This document shows, one piece after another, positions 1 to 8,068 of a stretch of DNA of 64,000 bases; position 1 is the stretch's first letter; every line of letters starts with the position of its first letter. The translations under genes were made by a program, and so were the position numbers. The stretch is from Botrimarina mediterranea. GTDB taxonomy: Bacteria > Planctomycetota > Planctomycetia > Pirellulales > Lacipirellulaceae. The stretch covers positions 3,071,363-3,135,362 of the forward strand of contig NZ_CP036349.1 of NCBI RefSeq assembly GCF_007753265.1. Reading direction: 5' to 3'. Under the pieces are notes generated by a model. It saw only the letters and a program-made list of their open reading frames with translations, did not search any database and was not told the DNA's origin.

Positions 1-953
1 ACGGTGGGCAGAGTCGAGACACGGAGGTCGACCTCTTTCCCATCGACAACCACCTGACAGCGGCCATCCTGGGGCTTGCGTTGCTCGGCGATGTCGAGCT
101 TCGCCATAACTTTGATGCGCGAAACGACGGCTGGGTAGATGTCGCGACGCGGTCGGATCATCTCCACGAGTTGGCCATCGATGCGGAATCGCACGATGCC
201 GTGTTTGCGGCTCGGCTCGATATGGATATCGCTCGCAGAGCGCCGGATCGCCTGGAGGATTAGGTAGTTGACCAAGTTGACGACCGGGCTGCCCCCCACC
301 ATGTCCTGCACGGCGGTGAGATCGACGTCCGTGATGTCGGCCTGCAGTTCGACCGCCGACTCGTCCATGTCAGCGGTGACCGAATCGACCTGGAAGTCGT
401 CTTCGTAGGCCCGCGCGATCATCCGCTCGATCGATGTGCGGAAGGCGAAGATCGGCGCGACTCGCAGACCGGTTGTTCGCTCGACAAGGTCGAGGCGGTC
501 GAGATCGTTCGGGTCGTCGAGGGCGATGGTCAAGACGCCACGGACATTGAACAGAGCGAGAACGCCATGCCGTTCGCAGAAGACGCGGTCGAGCGTCCGC
601 ACAACGATCGGGTCGATCAAACCTTCGCGCAGTTTTAGCGCGGGGACGCCGAGCTGAGCCGCGATGTGGGGCAGCAGATCGTCTTCGGTCGCGACGCCCA
701 TCTCGAGCAGCGTCTCGCCGAGTTTCATGCCGCGTTTTGCCTGAATCTCCAGCGCCCGCGACAAGTCTTCGGCAGAGACGAGGTTGTCACCGAGCAATCG
801 CTGCCCGAGTCGCATGGGCGCCTTGGGCGGAGGCGCTGGCGTGGGGCTCTCGACCTCCGCTTGCACCGCCGACTCTAGGGCGTCGAGCGCAGCATCAATG
901 CTCTGCTCGATGGCGTCTGTGCTTGTCGGCGTTGTCAACGGATGGCTGGTCAT
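1..953 (-). CDS. gspE: Type II secretion / type IV pilus assembly ATPase, N-terminal part (GspE/PilB), cut by the window start
   Basis: This would be the cytoplasmic hexameric ATPase that powers pseudopilus assembly. The minus-strand frame opens with ATG at 953-951 and runs off the window after about 317 codons, so the Walker boxes lie outside. Residues about 48-190 look like the GspE/PilB N-terminal domain (RLGQRLLGDNLVSAEDL, then LGETLLEMGVATEDDL). Next comes the hallmark start of the ATPase domain, PVVNLVNYLILQAIRRSASD followed by IHIEP, RFRIDGQLVEM and RIKVMAKLDIAEQRKPQDGR. The gene lies 30 bp downstream of the STAS gene on the same strand, so it probably ends the regulator cluster. The family is clear. 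GspE and PilB cannot be told apart from the N-terminus alone; the pseudopilin neighbours favour a type II secretion-like machine. Confidence 0.9.
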   Translation of the reverse strand, partial: MTSHPLTTPTSTDAIEQSIDAALDALESAVQAEVESPTPAPPPKAPMRLGQRLLGDNLVSAEDLSRALEIQAKRGMKLGETLLEMGVATEDDLLPHIAAQLGVPALKLREGLIDPIVVRTLDRVFCERHGVLALFNVRGVLTIALDDPNDLDRLDLVERTTGLRVAPIFAFRTSIERMIARAYEDDFQVDSVTADMDESAVELQADITDVDLTAVQDMVGGSPVVNLVNYLILQAIRRSASDIHIEPSRKHGIVRFRIDGQLVEMIRPRRDIYPAVVSRIKVMAKLDIAEQRKPQDGRCQVVVDGKEVDLRVSTLPT

Positions 954-983
954 TGATCTAGCAAGGTCGCCACGCAGTGGCTT

Positions 984-1319
984 CTATCGCGAGTATTGGC
1001 CGACGGCTTCCTTAACGCCCTCGAAGACTTGGAAGTAGCGGATGACGCCGGTGACGGTAAGGATGTCGCGGCAGAGGGGCGATAATGCCGCCAGGTGAAC
1101 GCCTCCGCCGACGGCGACCGCAGCGTCGCGCGCGTCAAGCAGTGACTCGCAACCCGCGCTGTCGATCAAGGGGGTTTCGGCGAGGTCGACAACCCATTGC
1201 GGGCGGCCGGCGCGGGGCGCGGCGGCGACCGCTTCGTTCAACCTCCCTGCTTCTTCGACATTGAGAGGTCCCTCGACGGCGAACACCTGAACGGCGCCTT
1301 GAGCCGATGTCTTGATCAC
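984..1319 (-). CDS. STAS-domain protein (anti-sigma factor antagonist type)
   Basis: A single STAS domain fills this 111-residue protein. The phosphorylatable-loop motif TPLIDSAGCESLL is present with the likely phospho-acceptor Ser54, followed by the usual helix and a hydrophobic strand (GGGVHLAALS). Proteins of this fold act in partner-switching, binding an anti-sigma factor or another regulator in a phosphorylation-dependent way. No anti-sigma kinase is seen next to it. It sits 12 bp downstream of the histidine kinase gene and just before the GspE-like gene on the same strand, which suggests it modulates the secretion ATPase or its expression; that link is inferred. The ATG start at 1319 follows a purine-rich stretch. 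Confidence 0.85.
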   Translation of the reverse strand: MIKTSAQGAVQVFAVEGPLNVEEAGRLNEAVAAAPRAGRPQWVVDLAETPLIDSAGCESLLDARDAAVAVGGGVHLAALSPLCRDILTVTGVIRYFQVFEGVKEAVGQYSR

Positions 1320-1331
1320 TGCGACGCCTCC

Positions 1332-3152
1332 TTATTGGACCGGCAGTAGGGCGGTGAACGTGCTTCCTTCGCCGAGCTTGCTGGCGAGCGTGATGTCACC
1401 GCGATGTAGCCGCGCAATCTCCCGAGCCAATGGCAAGCCAAGCCCGGTGCCAACGTTGTCACGGACCGCGGGGTTGGCGCTGCGGAAGAACTTCTCGAAG
1501 ACCCGATCGGCCTCTTCTTCGGCGATTCCGACCCCCGTGTCGCGGACTTCGATCTTCAGCTCTTCGCCCTGGCGGATAGCGGCGAGAGTGACGGTTCCGC
1601 CTTCGGGCGTGTACTTCGCCGCGTTGCCGAGCAGGTTCACCACCATGCCCGACACCTTGTCCTTGTCGATGCGGGCCTCGCCGAGCTTCTCGGAGAGGGT
1701 GACCTCGAACGTCATCGAGCGTTGCTTCATCAACGGCCTGATTTTCTCGGCTGCCTCTTCGAGCAAGCGGCGGACATCGACGTTGGTGCGCTGGATGCCG
1801 ATTGATCCGACTTCCAGGCTGCTGATCGACAGCAGGTCATCGACGAAGCGCGCGAGACGCGTGGCTTCGGCGTTGATGGTGTTGCAGAACTCCTTCTGCT
1901 CTTCGACGTCGATCATGTCGCCCATCGCCAGCGTTTCGGCGTAGGCTTTGATGTTCGCAAGCGGTGTTCGCAGTTCGTGGGTCGCGGTGTCGATGAACTG
2001 GTCGCGCGACGCGTCGGTCAGCTTCTGCTGAGTGATGTCGCGAACCGACCAGACGTGGCCCGGGAGGGCGTCGCCGTTGATCGGGGCTCTTGAGAGCCGC
2101 AGTGTGCGTTCGCCGACAGGCGTTGCGACCTGCAATTCCGAGACGACCTCGGCTTGGAGCGAGTCGACGTTGAACGCCGAGGCGCCGTCCGGGGCCACCG
2201 TCGCCAATAGCTCCTCAAGCGACTGGCCGTCGAGCAGCTCGCCGTCGCAGGAGTCATCACAGCGGAGCAGGGCGGCGATCGCTCGATTGGCGAACTCGAT
2301 CCGGCCCTGGGCGTCGGTAACGGCGATGCCTTCGGAAAGGCTTTCAAGGGCTGCCCGGGTCTTCCCCCCCCCGATCCCCGCCAACTCGCTGAGTCGAGAG
2401 GCGACTCCCGCAGAGTCTTGATCGCGATGCTCGTCGAGGCTATCGACGACTCGGTTCCAACCGATCGCAGCGAGGCTCTTGGCGGCGATTCGTTGGCCGC
2501 GGGGCGAGTCGTCGATCGGTAAACGGGCGATCGACGACAGGGACTGCGCGATCTCTGCGAGCGGTCCGGTCGTCCGGTTAAGCCACCAGCCTCCGAAGGC
2601 GATTAAGCCGATAGGTCCGAGGATCGCAACCGGGGCGTAACCCGCAAGGTCTCGAGAGACGGCTTGCCAGCTGGGAACTGCAAACGCCAGCACTAGCGAG
2701 CCCGCCGGCCTCTGATTGATCATGAAGGGCGCGCGATACTCGTGGATGAGCTGGCCCGTCTCGTTGCGGTAGGCAATGCCGTCATTCGCGCCCCACCGGA
2801 GGGGGTCTCCGATGGGCTCAATCATCGTGGCGTCAATCAGCGAGCGGTCGGTGTGCGCGACGAACTTACCATGAACATCGACCACGGCGCACCAAGCGAG
2901 CTGCCCTTCGAGGCGGGCCCGCTCGACGAGGTCTTGGACCTCGGCTCCCGACGTCGAATGGTGGTCGAGCGCGATCGCCGATGTTAATCGACCGACCTGC
3001 GACAATGCGTCGGCCGTTGCCCGCGATCGGAGCAACGATTGAACGGCAATGACGCCGCCACTCGCCAGCAGCAACAACGCCCCAAGGCTGAATAGCAGGT
3101 AGAGAGAGACCACCCGCCGCGGGAATCCGAGTTGGGCCGTGGTGGTGGGCAT
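1332..3152 (-). CDS. Membrane-bound PAS-domain sensor histidine kinase
   Basis: This 606-residue protein has two membrane segments (about residues 16-40 and 172-192) flanking a roughly 130-residue extracytoplasmic sensor region. A short HAMP-like linker and a PAS domain (about 265-375, GIAVTDAQGRIEFANRAI) follow. The HisKA box (FIDTATHELRTPLANIKAY) places the phospho-accepting His at 392. The HATPase_c domain shows the N box (VVNLLGNAAKYTPEGG), G1 (DTGVGIAEEEADRVFEKFF) and G2 (GTGLGLPLAREIA). All catalytic boxes look intact, so an active kinase is expected. It lies 40 bp downstream of a single-domain response regulator, its probable partner, and just before the STAS gene. The signal sensed is unknown; the operon suggests control of pseudopilus or secretion function. 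Confidence 0.93.
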   Translation of the reverse strand: MPTTTAQLGFPRRVVSLYLLFSLGALLLLASGGVIAVQSLLRSRATADALSQVGRLTSAIALDHHSTSGAEVQDLVERARLEGQLAWCAVVDVHGKFVAHTDRSLIDATMIEPIGDPLRWGANDGIAYRNETGQLIHEYRAPFMINQRPAGSLVLAFAVPSWQAVSRDLAGYAPVAILGPIGLIAFGGWWLNRTTGPLAEIAQSLSSIARLPIDDSPRGQRIAAKSLAAIGWNRVVDSLDEHRDQDSAGVASRLSELAGIGGGKTRAALESLSEGIAVTDAQGRIEFANRAIAALLRCDDSCDGELLDGQSLEELLATVAPDGASAFNVDSLQAEVVSELQVATPVGERTLRLSRAPINGDALPGHVWSVRDITQQKLTDASRDQFIDTATHELRTPLANIKAYAETLAMGDMIDVEEQKEFCNTINAEATRLARFVDDLLSISSLEVGSIGIQRTNVDVRRLLEEAAEKIRPLMKQRSMTFEVTLSEKLGEARIDKDKVSGMVVNLLGNAAKYTPEGGTVTLAAIRQGEELKIEVRDTGVGIAEEEADRVFEKFFRSANPAVRDNVGTGLGLPLAREIARLHRGDITLASKLGEGSTFTALLPVQ

Positions 3153-3192
3153 TATCGAGTCGTCGGAGTGGCGGAGTCGGAAGCAGCGGCGA

Positions 3193-3579
3193 TCAGACGA
3201 GCGCGCCGACCAGTTCCTCGGCCAGCGACCCGAGTTGCGAGGGGCTGAACGGCTTGTGGAGCATCGCCGACACGCCGTAACGCTCGCGGAGTGATTCGAT
3301 CTCGAGTTCGAGTCCCTTGGCGGTTAGCAGAATCACGGGGGTCTTCGCGTTCGTGGCCGAGGTCCGCAGCTGCTCGATGAGTTCGAGGCCGGTCATGTTC
3401 GGCATCTGTTGATCACTCACGATCAGATCGAACGTCTGTGCTCTGGCGATTTCCCATGCCTCGGCGCCGTCGGCCGATGCGGTTGTCTGGAAACCACAAC
3501 CCTTCAATGCGAAGCCGATCACCCTCCGCAAGGCGGCGTTGTCCTCGGCGACGAGGACGCTCTTCGTGGTTTGTTGCAT
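3193..3579 (-). CDS. Single-domain response regulator (CheY-like receiver)
   Basis: This 128-residue protein is a receiver domain only. The acidic pocket residues are in AEDN, the phospho-acceptor is Asp56 in DLIVSDQQMP, the conserved Thr is at about 86 (ILLTAKG) and the conserved Lys is at 109 (LHKP). There is no output domain, so it signals by protein contact, for example to the downstream kinase, the secretion ATPase or a phosphorelay. It lies between the major pseudopilin gene and the histidine kinase gene on the same strand, 45 bp after the pseudopilin stop, which supports co-transcription. The family call is firm; the binding partner is inferred from location. Confidence 0.93.
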   Translation of the reverse strand: MQQTTKSVLVAEDNAALRRVIGFALKGCGFQTTASADGAEAWEIARAQTFDLIVSDQQMPNMTGLELIEQLRTSATNAKTPVILLTAKGLELEIESLRERYGVSAMLHKPFSPSQLGSLAEELVGALV

Positions 3580-3624
3580 TAGAACCAGCCGGCAAGGGGA
3601 ACGAAGTGGTTACCGTTCCGAACG

Positions 3625-4032
3625 TCAATAGGCGCTATAAGCCGTCCCGAGCGCGTCCGTTGACGTCGAGTTGCAGATGAAGTCGCCGGTAGCCGCGTTG
3701 TACATCCATCCCGAAGCGTCATCGGCCACGGCGCCGAACGTGACGGTATTGTTCGCCCCCACAGGCGACTTCGGGAACGCGCCTCGCAGGTAGGGCCCCA
3801 AGGCGGCCTTGAACGCCGCGTCGGTGCCGCCGACAGGAAAGACGCCGTTGTTCTGCGCGGCGTGCATTTCAATCGCGCTGCGAACCACGGACAGAGTTTG
3901 CTTGAGGCTGCTTTCGGAAGCCGCTGCTGAGGTGTTCAAGAACTTCGGCGCGGCGACGCCGGCCAAGATCCCGAGGATCATGATCACGACGACCAATTCA
4001 ACCAGCGTAAAGCCTTGGCGATGCGGTCTCAT
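3625..4032 (-). CDS. Major pseudopilin-like protein (GspG/type IV pilin family)
   Basis: This small secreted protein has a canonical class III signal peptide: MRPHRQ, then G|FTLVELVVVIMILGILAGVA with Glu at +5 of the mature form. It would be cut and N-methylated by the prepilin peptidase and built into a pseudopilus. I chose the ATG at 4032 (135 residues) over an upstream ATG at 4188, because the upstream start would put 52 non-signal residues before the prepilin motif. The C-terminal half has GspG-like aromatic and Gly-rich segments (GWMYNAATGDFICNSTSTD). The gene is separate from the minor pseudopilin operon at 6.2-9.6 kb and heads the run pseudopilin, receiver, kinase, STAS, ATPase. Confidence 0.88.
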   Translation of the reverse strand: MRPHRQGFTLVELVVVIMILGILAGVAAPKFLNTSAAASESSLKQTLSVVRSAIEMHAAQNNGVFPVGGTDAAFKAALGPYLRGAFPKSPVGANNTVTFGAVADDASGWMYNAATGDFICNSTSTDALGTAYSAY

Positions 4033-4283
4033 TTTTGTGTCTCTCACATGAACTGTTGTTGGCCTGGCCCCAGCGGTTTGCGGTGGGCCGTTAGTGAGCA
4101 GGCTGATCAACTGTAGGTCGCCCCTGGCCGCCGATAGGAGAAACGCCCCCGATTTCGGCCAGACGCCGTCATAACCGGACTTTTGCACACGCCGTGCGGT
4201 GATCGATGACGGCCGTAAGCTAAGCTCCGAATGGCGTCCCTACTCTACGCACGCCCTCGTTCGCCTCGTCGGGAATCCCGATC

Positions 4284-5978
4284 GTGACTCAGACAACGGC
4301 ACAAGCACCGGCGCTTCGACGGCTATCCAAGGACGAGAAAGGTCTGGTCGAGCACCTGACAGAGGCGACCGGTGGGCCTATCGAAGTCTTTTGCGCTGAC
4401 GATGCCGCGATCGACGGCAACGACCGATGCACTTGGTTCCTGGACGATCAGGCCGCAGAACCGGCGCCAACGGACTATCACGACTTGGCCGTGGTCCCAA
4501 CGTCGCTATTGATACAAGCGGCAGAATCGGACCATGCCTGCCTCGACGTGGTTGGCGACGAGTCGATGGTCGCGATGCGCCTCAATCGGCAGGGTGACCG
4601 AGTCGCCGTCGCTCGGGGCACGCAAGAGGAAGGCGAGTTGCTGCGCCGCCTCTTCGCGACGGCCGCCGCACTTCACCGATCCGGCGACTCAGCCCGCAAC
4701 CTTTCGACCGAGAACGAACTCTTCGCCGCGCAGCTCTCCTCGGACCTCGAGGAACTGTCGTTCCTCCGGTCGATGGTCGAGAGCCTGACGTCAGGGCGAT
4801 CGAACGATAATCTGACGAGCCTCGCGCATGCGACGCTGCCCGTACTCAATACGACCGTGCGGGCCTGCTGCATGGCCTTCATGAACCTCCCCGACCCGAG
4901 CGACCCCTACCGGGCGGATGCCGGGGTCGTCATCGGTTCGACTCCGGTCAACTCGGCGTCGCTGTCGATTGCCGTTCAGCGATACGGCCCCGCCGCGTTA
5001 CGAGGCCCGGTCGTGAAGAATTGGGACACGACCAACCTCCCCAACGCCGCCACCCTTTGGGATTCGTCCGAACTCATTCCTGGCGTGCGATCGCTGGTGA
5101 TCGTGCCTCTCAACTCGGGCGAGCGGATGCTCGGATGGCTGGTCGCGGTCAATCGCGAACCCTCGCTCGACCCGATACCGCAAAAGTCGTGGCAGCTGGC
5201 AAGCGAGGAGTTCGGCAGCGGCGAAGCGACCCTGATGGCGACCACCGCTTCGATCCTCGCCACGCACGCCGCCAATCTCGAGTTGGTGCGTGAGAAAGAA
5301 CGTCTGATGGTGAGCATGGTTCGCTCGCTCGTCTCGGCGATTGAATCCAAGGACCAGTACACCCGCGGCCACTCCGAACGCGTCGCCTTGTTCACCCGCC
5401 GGCTCGCCCATCAAATCGGTTATGACGGCAAGGCTCTCGAAAACATCTACCTGTCCGCTCTGCTGCACGATGTCGGCAAGATCGGGGTCAGCGATGCGGT
5501 GCTGCAGAAGGAAGGAAAGCTCACCGAAGAGGAGTACGCCGAGATCGCTCGACACCCCAACGAGGGCTGGGCGATTCTCTGCGACATCGAGCACCTCGAA
5601 GGCATCCTGCCGGGCGTGCTGCACCACCACGAGCGTTGGGACGGTCGCGGCTACCCCGACGGATTGCATGGACTGGAGATCCCGCTCGACGGCCGCATTA
5701 TGGCGGTCGCGGACGCCTACGACGCGATGACCTCGGACCGGCCGTACCGCGCCGGCATGCCGAGCGAAAAGGCCGAGGCGATTCTGCTTGAAGGGGCCGG
5801 CAAGCAATGGGACCCCTCGTGCGTCGAGGCCTTCATAGGTTGCATCGGCGACATCCGACGCATCAAGTCCGAGTACCGGCTTCGCGACCGTAAGTGTCGC
5901 GCGCCCCTCCGAAACCAGAATGAGAAGCTGGTTCATGAAGTCACCGGCGCTATGTGCCTGCTGCCGCCGAGGGACTAA
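4284..5978 (+). CDS. HD-GYP domain protein, probable cyclic-di-GMP phosphodiesterase with GAF-like sensor
   Basis: The protein starts at GTG 4284 and has 564 residues. The region about 170-335 has GAF-like hydrophobic pattern and spacing. It is followed by a helical linker (LVREKERLMVSMVRSLVSA) and a complete HD-GYP domain. Visible metal ligands are His363 (RGHSERV), His395-Asp396 (LLHDVGKIG, with Lys399), His424 and the HHHE of 447-450. The signature DGRGYP is at 453-458, a good match to the GYP loop. HD-GYP proteins hydrolyse c-di-GMP to GMP or pGpG. It is the only plus-strand gene in this secretion locus and converges on the minor pseudopilin operon, so local c-di-GMP control of secretion or attachment is plausible but inferred. 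Confidence 0.93.
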   Translation: MTQTTAQAPALRRLSKDEKGLVEHLTEATGGPIEVFCADDAAIDGNDRCTWFLDDQAAEPAPTDYHDLAVVPTSLLIQAAESDHACLDVVGDESMVAMRLNRQGDRVAVARGTQEEGELLRRLFATAAALHRSGDSARNLSTENELFAAQLSSDLEELSFLRSMVESLTSGRSNDNLTSLAHATLPVLNTTVRACCMAFMNLPDPSDPYRADAGVVIGSTPVNSASLSIAVQRYGPAALRGPVVKNWDTTNLPNAATLWDSSELIPGVRSLVIVPLNSGERMLGWLVAVNREPSLDPIPQKSWQLASEEFGSGEATLMATTASILATHAANLELVREKERLMVSMVRSLVSAIESKDQYTRGHSERVALFTRRLAHQIGYDGKALENIYLSALLHDVGKIGVSDAVLQKEGKLTEEEYAEIARHPNEGWAILCDIEHLEGILPGVLHHHERWDGRGYPDGLHGLEIPLDGRIMAVADAYDAMTSDRPYRAGMPSEKAEAILLEGAGKQWDPSCVEAFIGCIGDIRRIKSEYRLRDRKCRAPLRNQNEKLVHEVTGAMCLLPPRD

Positions 5979-5981
5979 CGA

Positions 5982-5998
5982 CCCCCCTCTTTCGGGGG
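5982..5998. terminator. GC hairpin after the HD-GYP gene
   Basis: A CCCCCC run, a TCTTTC spacer and a GGGGG run form a hairpin four bases after the TAA stop. There is no long T tract, so it would be a weak terminator. It lies between convergent genes. Confidence 0.4.
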
Positions 5999-6168
5999 CC
6001 CTTCTAGAACGCCCCAGGAGGCCGCTTACAGCGTCCGGCACGGAGGGCCTTGGTAAACCCTTAGCAACCTTCCAAGACGCCTCTAGCGTGCCCCTACGGG
6101 CCTCTAAACGCATGTCCAGGTGGCGCCTCGGGTCGCCGGTTGCAGAACACCGCCTACCCCCATGCGAA

Positions 6169-6187
6169 CCCCCCGTCGCGGGGGGGG
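6169..6187. terminator. Second GC hairpin between convergent genes
   Basis: CCCCCC and GGGGGGG arms are separated by about five bases. With the hairpin at 5982 it brackets the 249-bp gap between the HD-GYP stop and the PilX-like stop, so one or both probably insulate the convergent transcripts. No U tract is visible. Confidence 0.35.
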
Positions 6188-6227
6188 CAGCAGGGCCTTC
6201 GGCGATTCAGTCAGACGGCCCCACCGC

Positions 6228-7436
6228 TCACAGCCCAACTTCACGCCACGAGCCCGGCAGAGGTCGCACCCCGGCGCCAATGGTGAATCCTGGCGGCGGA
6301 TAGTCCCTCGCATACGGCCGGTACTCGAGTGTGAGAACCTTGTCCGCGTTAACCGTCACATTGCCAGCCACCAAGCATCCACGGATCACGGCGTCATCTG
6401 AAATTGTCGCCGTGCCGGTTACGTAGACGATGCCATCCAGCGTCGCAGGGCGGGCGTTGTCCACTTGATCCGAGTCTTCCACCCCGTCGTAAGGGGCGCC
6501 CGGGGGGTTGTAGTTGATCCGGCTTAACTCTTGCAACTCGGCGCCGGTGGTGTCGCTCTGCAGGTCGATGCTTAAGTCGCCTTGAACCATGAGACTAGGG
6601 TAGTTGTCTGCCTCCGGTTGAATGATTGCTACGTCACTGATCGCCGTATTTGGCCCCGCGTTCAACAGCACCAGCGTTCCGTAGACGCGGCATAGACTCA
6701 GTTCCACGTCGGCGCCCTCGCAATCAATCACATAGATGCCCCATGGGTTCGTCTCCCCGAACGGGTTGAGGTGACGACTCAGCACGACGCCACGAAAGCG
6801 ACTGGGGTTGGCGCCTGTCAGGCTCCCGATCGGGATCGTCGTCCCACGGCTCACGTAGTAGTCGAAGACATGGTCGCTAGGCATCGACTTCGCCGGCGAC
6901 GCAAAATACGCCGCCTCCGAGTTCGAGGTCACGTCGCCGCTGCGCTGGATGACAGCACCAGGAGCTATCGTCAGGGCGTCGTCCGCATGCAGCGCCGACT
7001 CCAGGCAAGTCACGGCGGAGCTTAGCGGGACGGTGTGATTGAAGGGCTCGACCGTCACGGTCAATGCCGACCGAGCCTCTCCGCTCTTACCGATCGCACG
7101 GATCACGGCATGATCGAGAGGGTCATCGGCCAAGTCGCCATCGACATCCGTGACCGACCACGAGAACCGGACATGGTTCGAGATCAGGTCGCCGGACTCG
7201 ACGCCACTCGTCATCCGCGACCGCCAGTCGGAATACTGGTTGATCACGCCGAGCATGAACTCGACGCCCGACCGGGCGGCGACCTGCGCTTGCCGACGGT
7301 CGCGTTGGTCGCTGGCGCTGCGGAGCGCGAGGCGCCCCATCGCCGAAACCGTTAACGCAATCGTCGCGACGATCATCGCCGCGCCAAGCACGGCGACGTA
7401 AACCGACCCGCTACGATCTCGACTTGGTTGAGTCAT
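6228..7436 (-). CDS. PilX/GspK-like minor pseudopilin or pilus assembly protein
   Basis: This 402-residue protein has a positively charged N-terminus and one hydrophobic helix (residues about 11-37, SGSVYVAVLGAAMIVATIAL) without the Glu5 prepilin consensus. The helix is followed by ARSGVEFMLGVINQYSDW, the pattern seen after the TM helix in PilX/GspK-like proteins. The remainder is beta-rich, with short repeats (VIQRSGDVTS, VYVTGTATISDDAVIRG) that suggest a beta-helix-like passenger. Its ATG overlaps the stop of the preceding PilV-like gene by four bases (ATGA), so translation is likely coupled. It is last in the four-gene operon. The role in pseudopilus tip assembly is inferred from position and the N-terminal helix. 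Confidence 0.7.
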   Translation of the reverse strand: MTQPSRDRSGSVYVAVLGAAMIVATIALTVSAMGRLALRSASDQRDRRQAQVAARSGVEFMLGVINQYSDWRSRMTSGVESGDLISNHVRFSWSVTDVDGDLADDPLDHAVIRAIGKSGEARSALTVTVEPFNHTVPLSSAVTCLESALHADDALTIAPGAVIQRSGDVTSNSEAAYFASPAKSMPSDHVFDYYVSRGTTIPIGSLTGANPSRFRGVVLSRHLNPFGETNPWGIYVIDCEGADVELSLCRVYGTLVLLNAGPNTAISDVAIIQPEADNYPSLMVQGDLSIDLQSDTTGAELQELSRINYNPPGAPYDGVEDSDQVDNARPATLDGIVYVTGTATISDDAVIRGCLVAGNVTVNADKVLTLEYRPYARDYPPPGFTIGAGVRPLPGSWREVGL

Positions 7437-8068
7437 GGCGTGGGCGCCTCATTGAGAGGTTGCTCGCCGAAGAGCTGTTGCGCGCCCCCTGCGACCGAGA
7501 GGGTCGCCGACACGCTGCCGACTTCGGATAAGCCCAAAGGAGTCGGATACTCGCCAGCCCCGTACCGAGAGCGAAGCATCTCGTACTCCGTCACCCACCC
7601 TTGGGCGTCGGAGACCCGCACCTGGATCCGTTTGACGCCCTGGTCGCTCCCCGCCACGTTGATGACCGACCCGCTTGGCGTCGAATGGCAGTGAGTGACG
7701 ATGATCTCAACGATCCAGCCGTCGTATCCCGTCAGATCGACCCCGTCGCTCGATTGCGGCGGCGATTCGTACCAGTCCTCGTAGTCATCAACGTCGTCGA
7801 GCTGATCGCGGGTCGAAACGACGCCGTCGTTTGACTCCGTGCCGAAGACGACACTCCCCTGCGGGTCCTCGTACGGCTTCGCCATAATCTCAGCGGCGTA
7901 GCGTTCGGCGAGCGCCCAAGCCTCTGCGGTCGTCGCGCTCTCTTGATAGGTCCGAGTGGCGCCGCCGAGCGTCTCGAGCGCAGCAACCAGCACGACGCCG
8001 ACGAGCGTCGTCGCGACGACGACTTCGATGAGCGTGTTAGCGCGGCGATGATCGCGGATGTGGGTCAT
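7433..8068 (-). CDS. PilV/GspI-like minor pseudopilin
   Basis: The prepilin-type N-terminus reads RANTLIEVVVATTLVGVVLV, with Glu at the expected fifth mature position and a hydrophobic helix. The rest of the 211 residues is a soluble domain rich in acidic residues (SNDGVVSTRDQLDDVDDYED). Helix length and protein size fit the type IV pilus modification protein PilV / GspI class. It overlaps both neighbours by four bases (ATGA at each end), so it is translated from a polycistronic message between the PilW-like and PilX-like genes. Such proteins make up the priming tip of the pseudopilus. Confidence 0.78.
   Translation of the reverse strand: MTHIRDHRRANTLIEVVVATTLVGVVLVAALETLGGATRTYQESATTAEAWALAERYAAEIMAKPYEDPQGSVVFGTESNDGVVSTRDQLDDVDDYEDWYESPPQSSDGVDLTGYDGWIVEIIVTHCHSTPSGSVINVAGSDQGVKRIQVRVSDAQGWVTEYEMLRSRYGAGEYPTPLGLSEVGSVSATLSVAGGAQQLFGEQPLNEAPTP

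Noticed and set aside
4998-6113. Minus-strand open frame of 371 residues
   Set aside because: Antisense to the HD-GYP domain with all its metal ligands.
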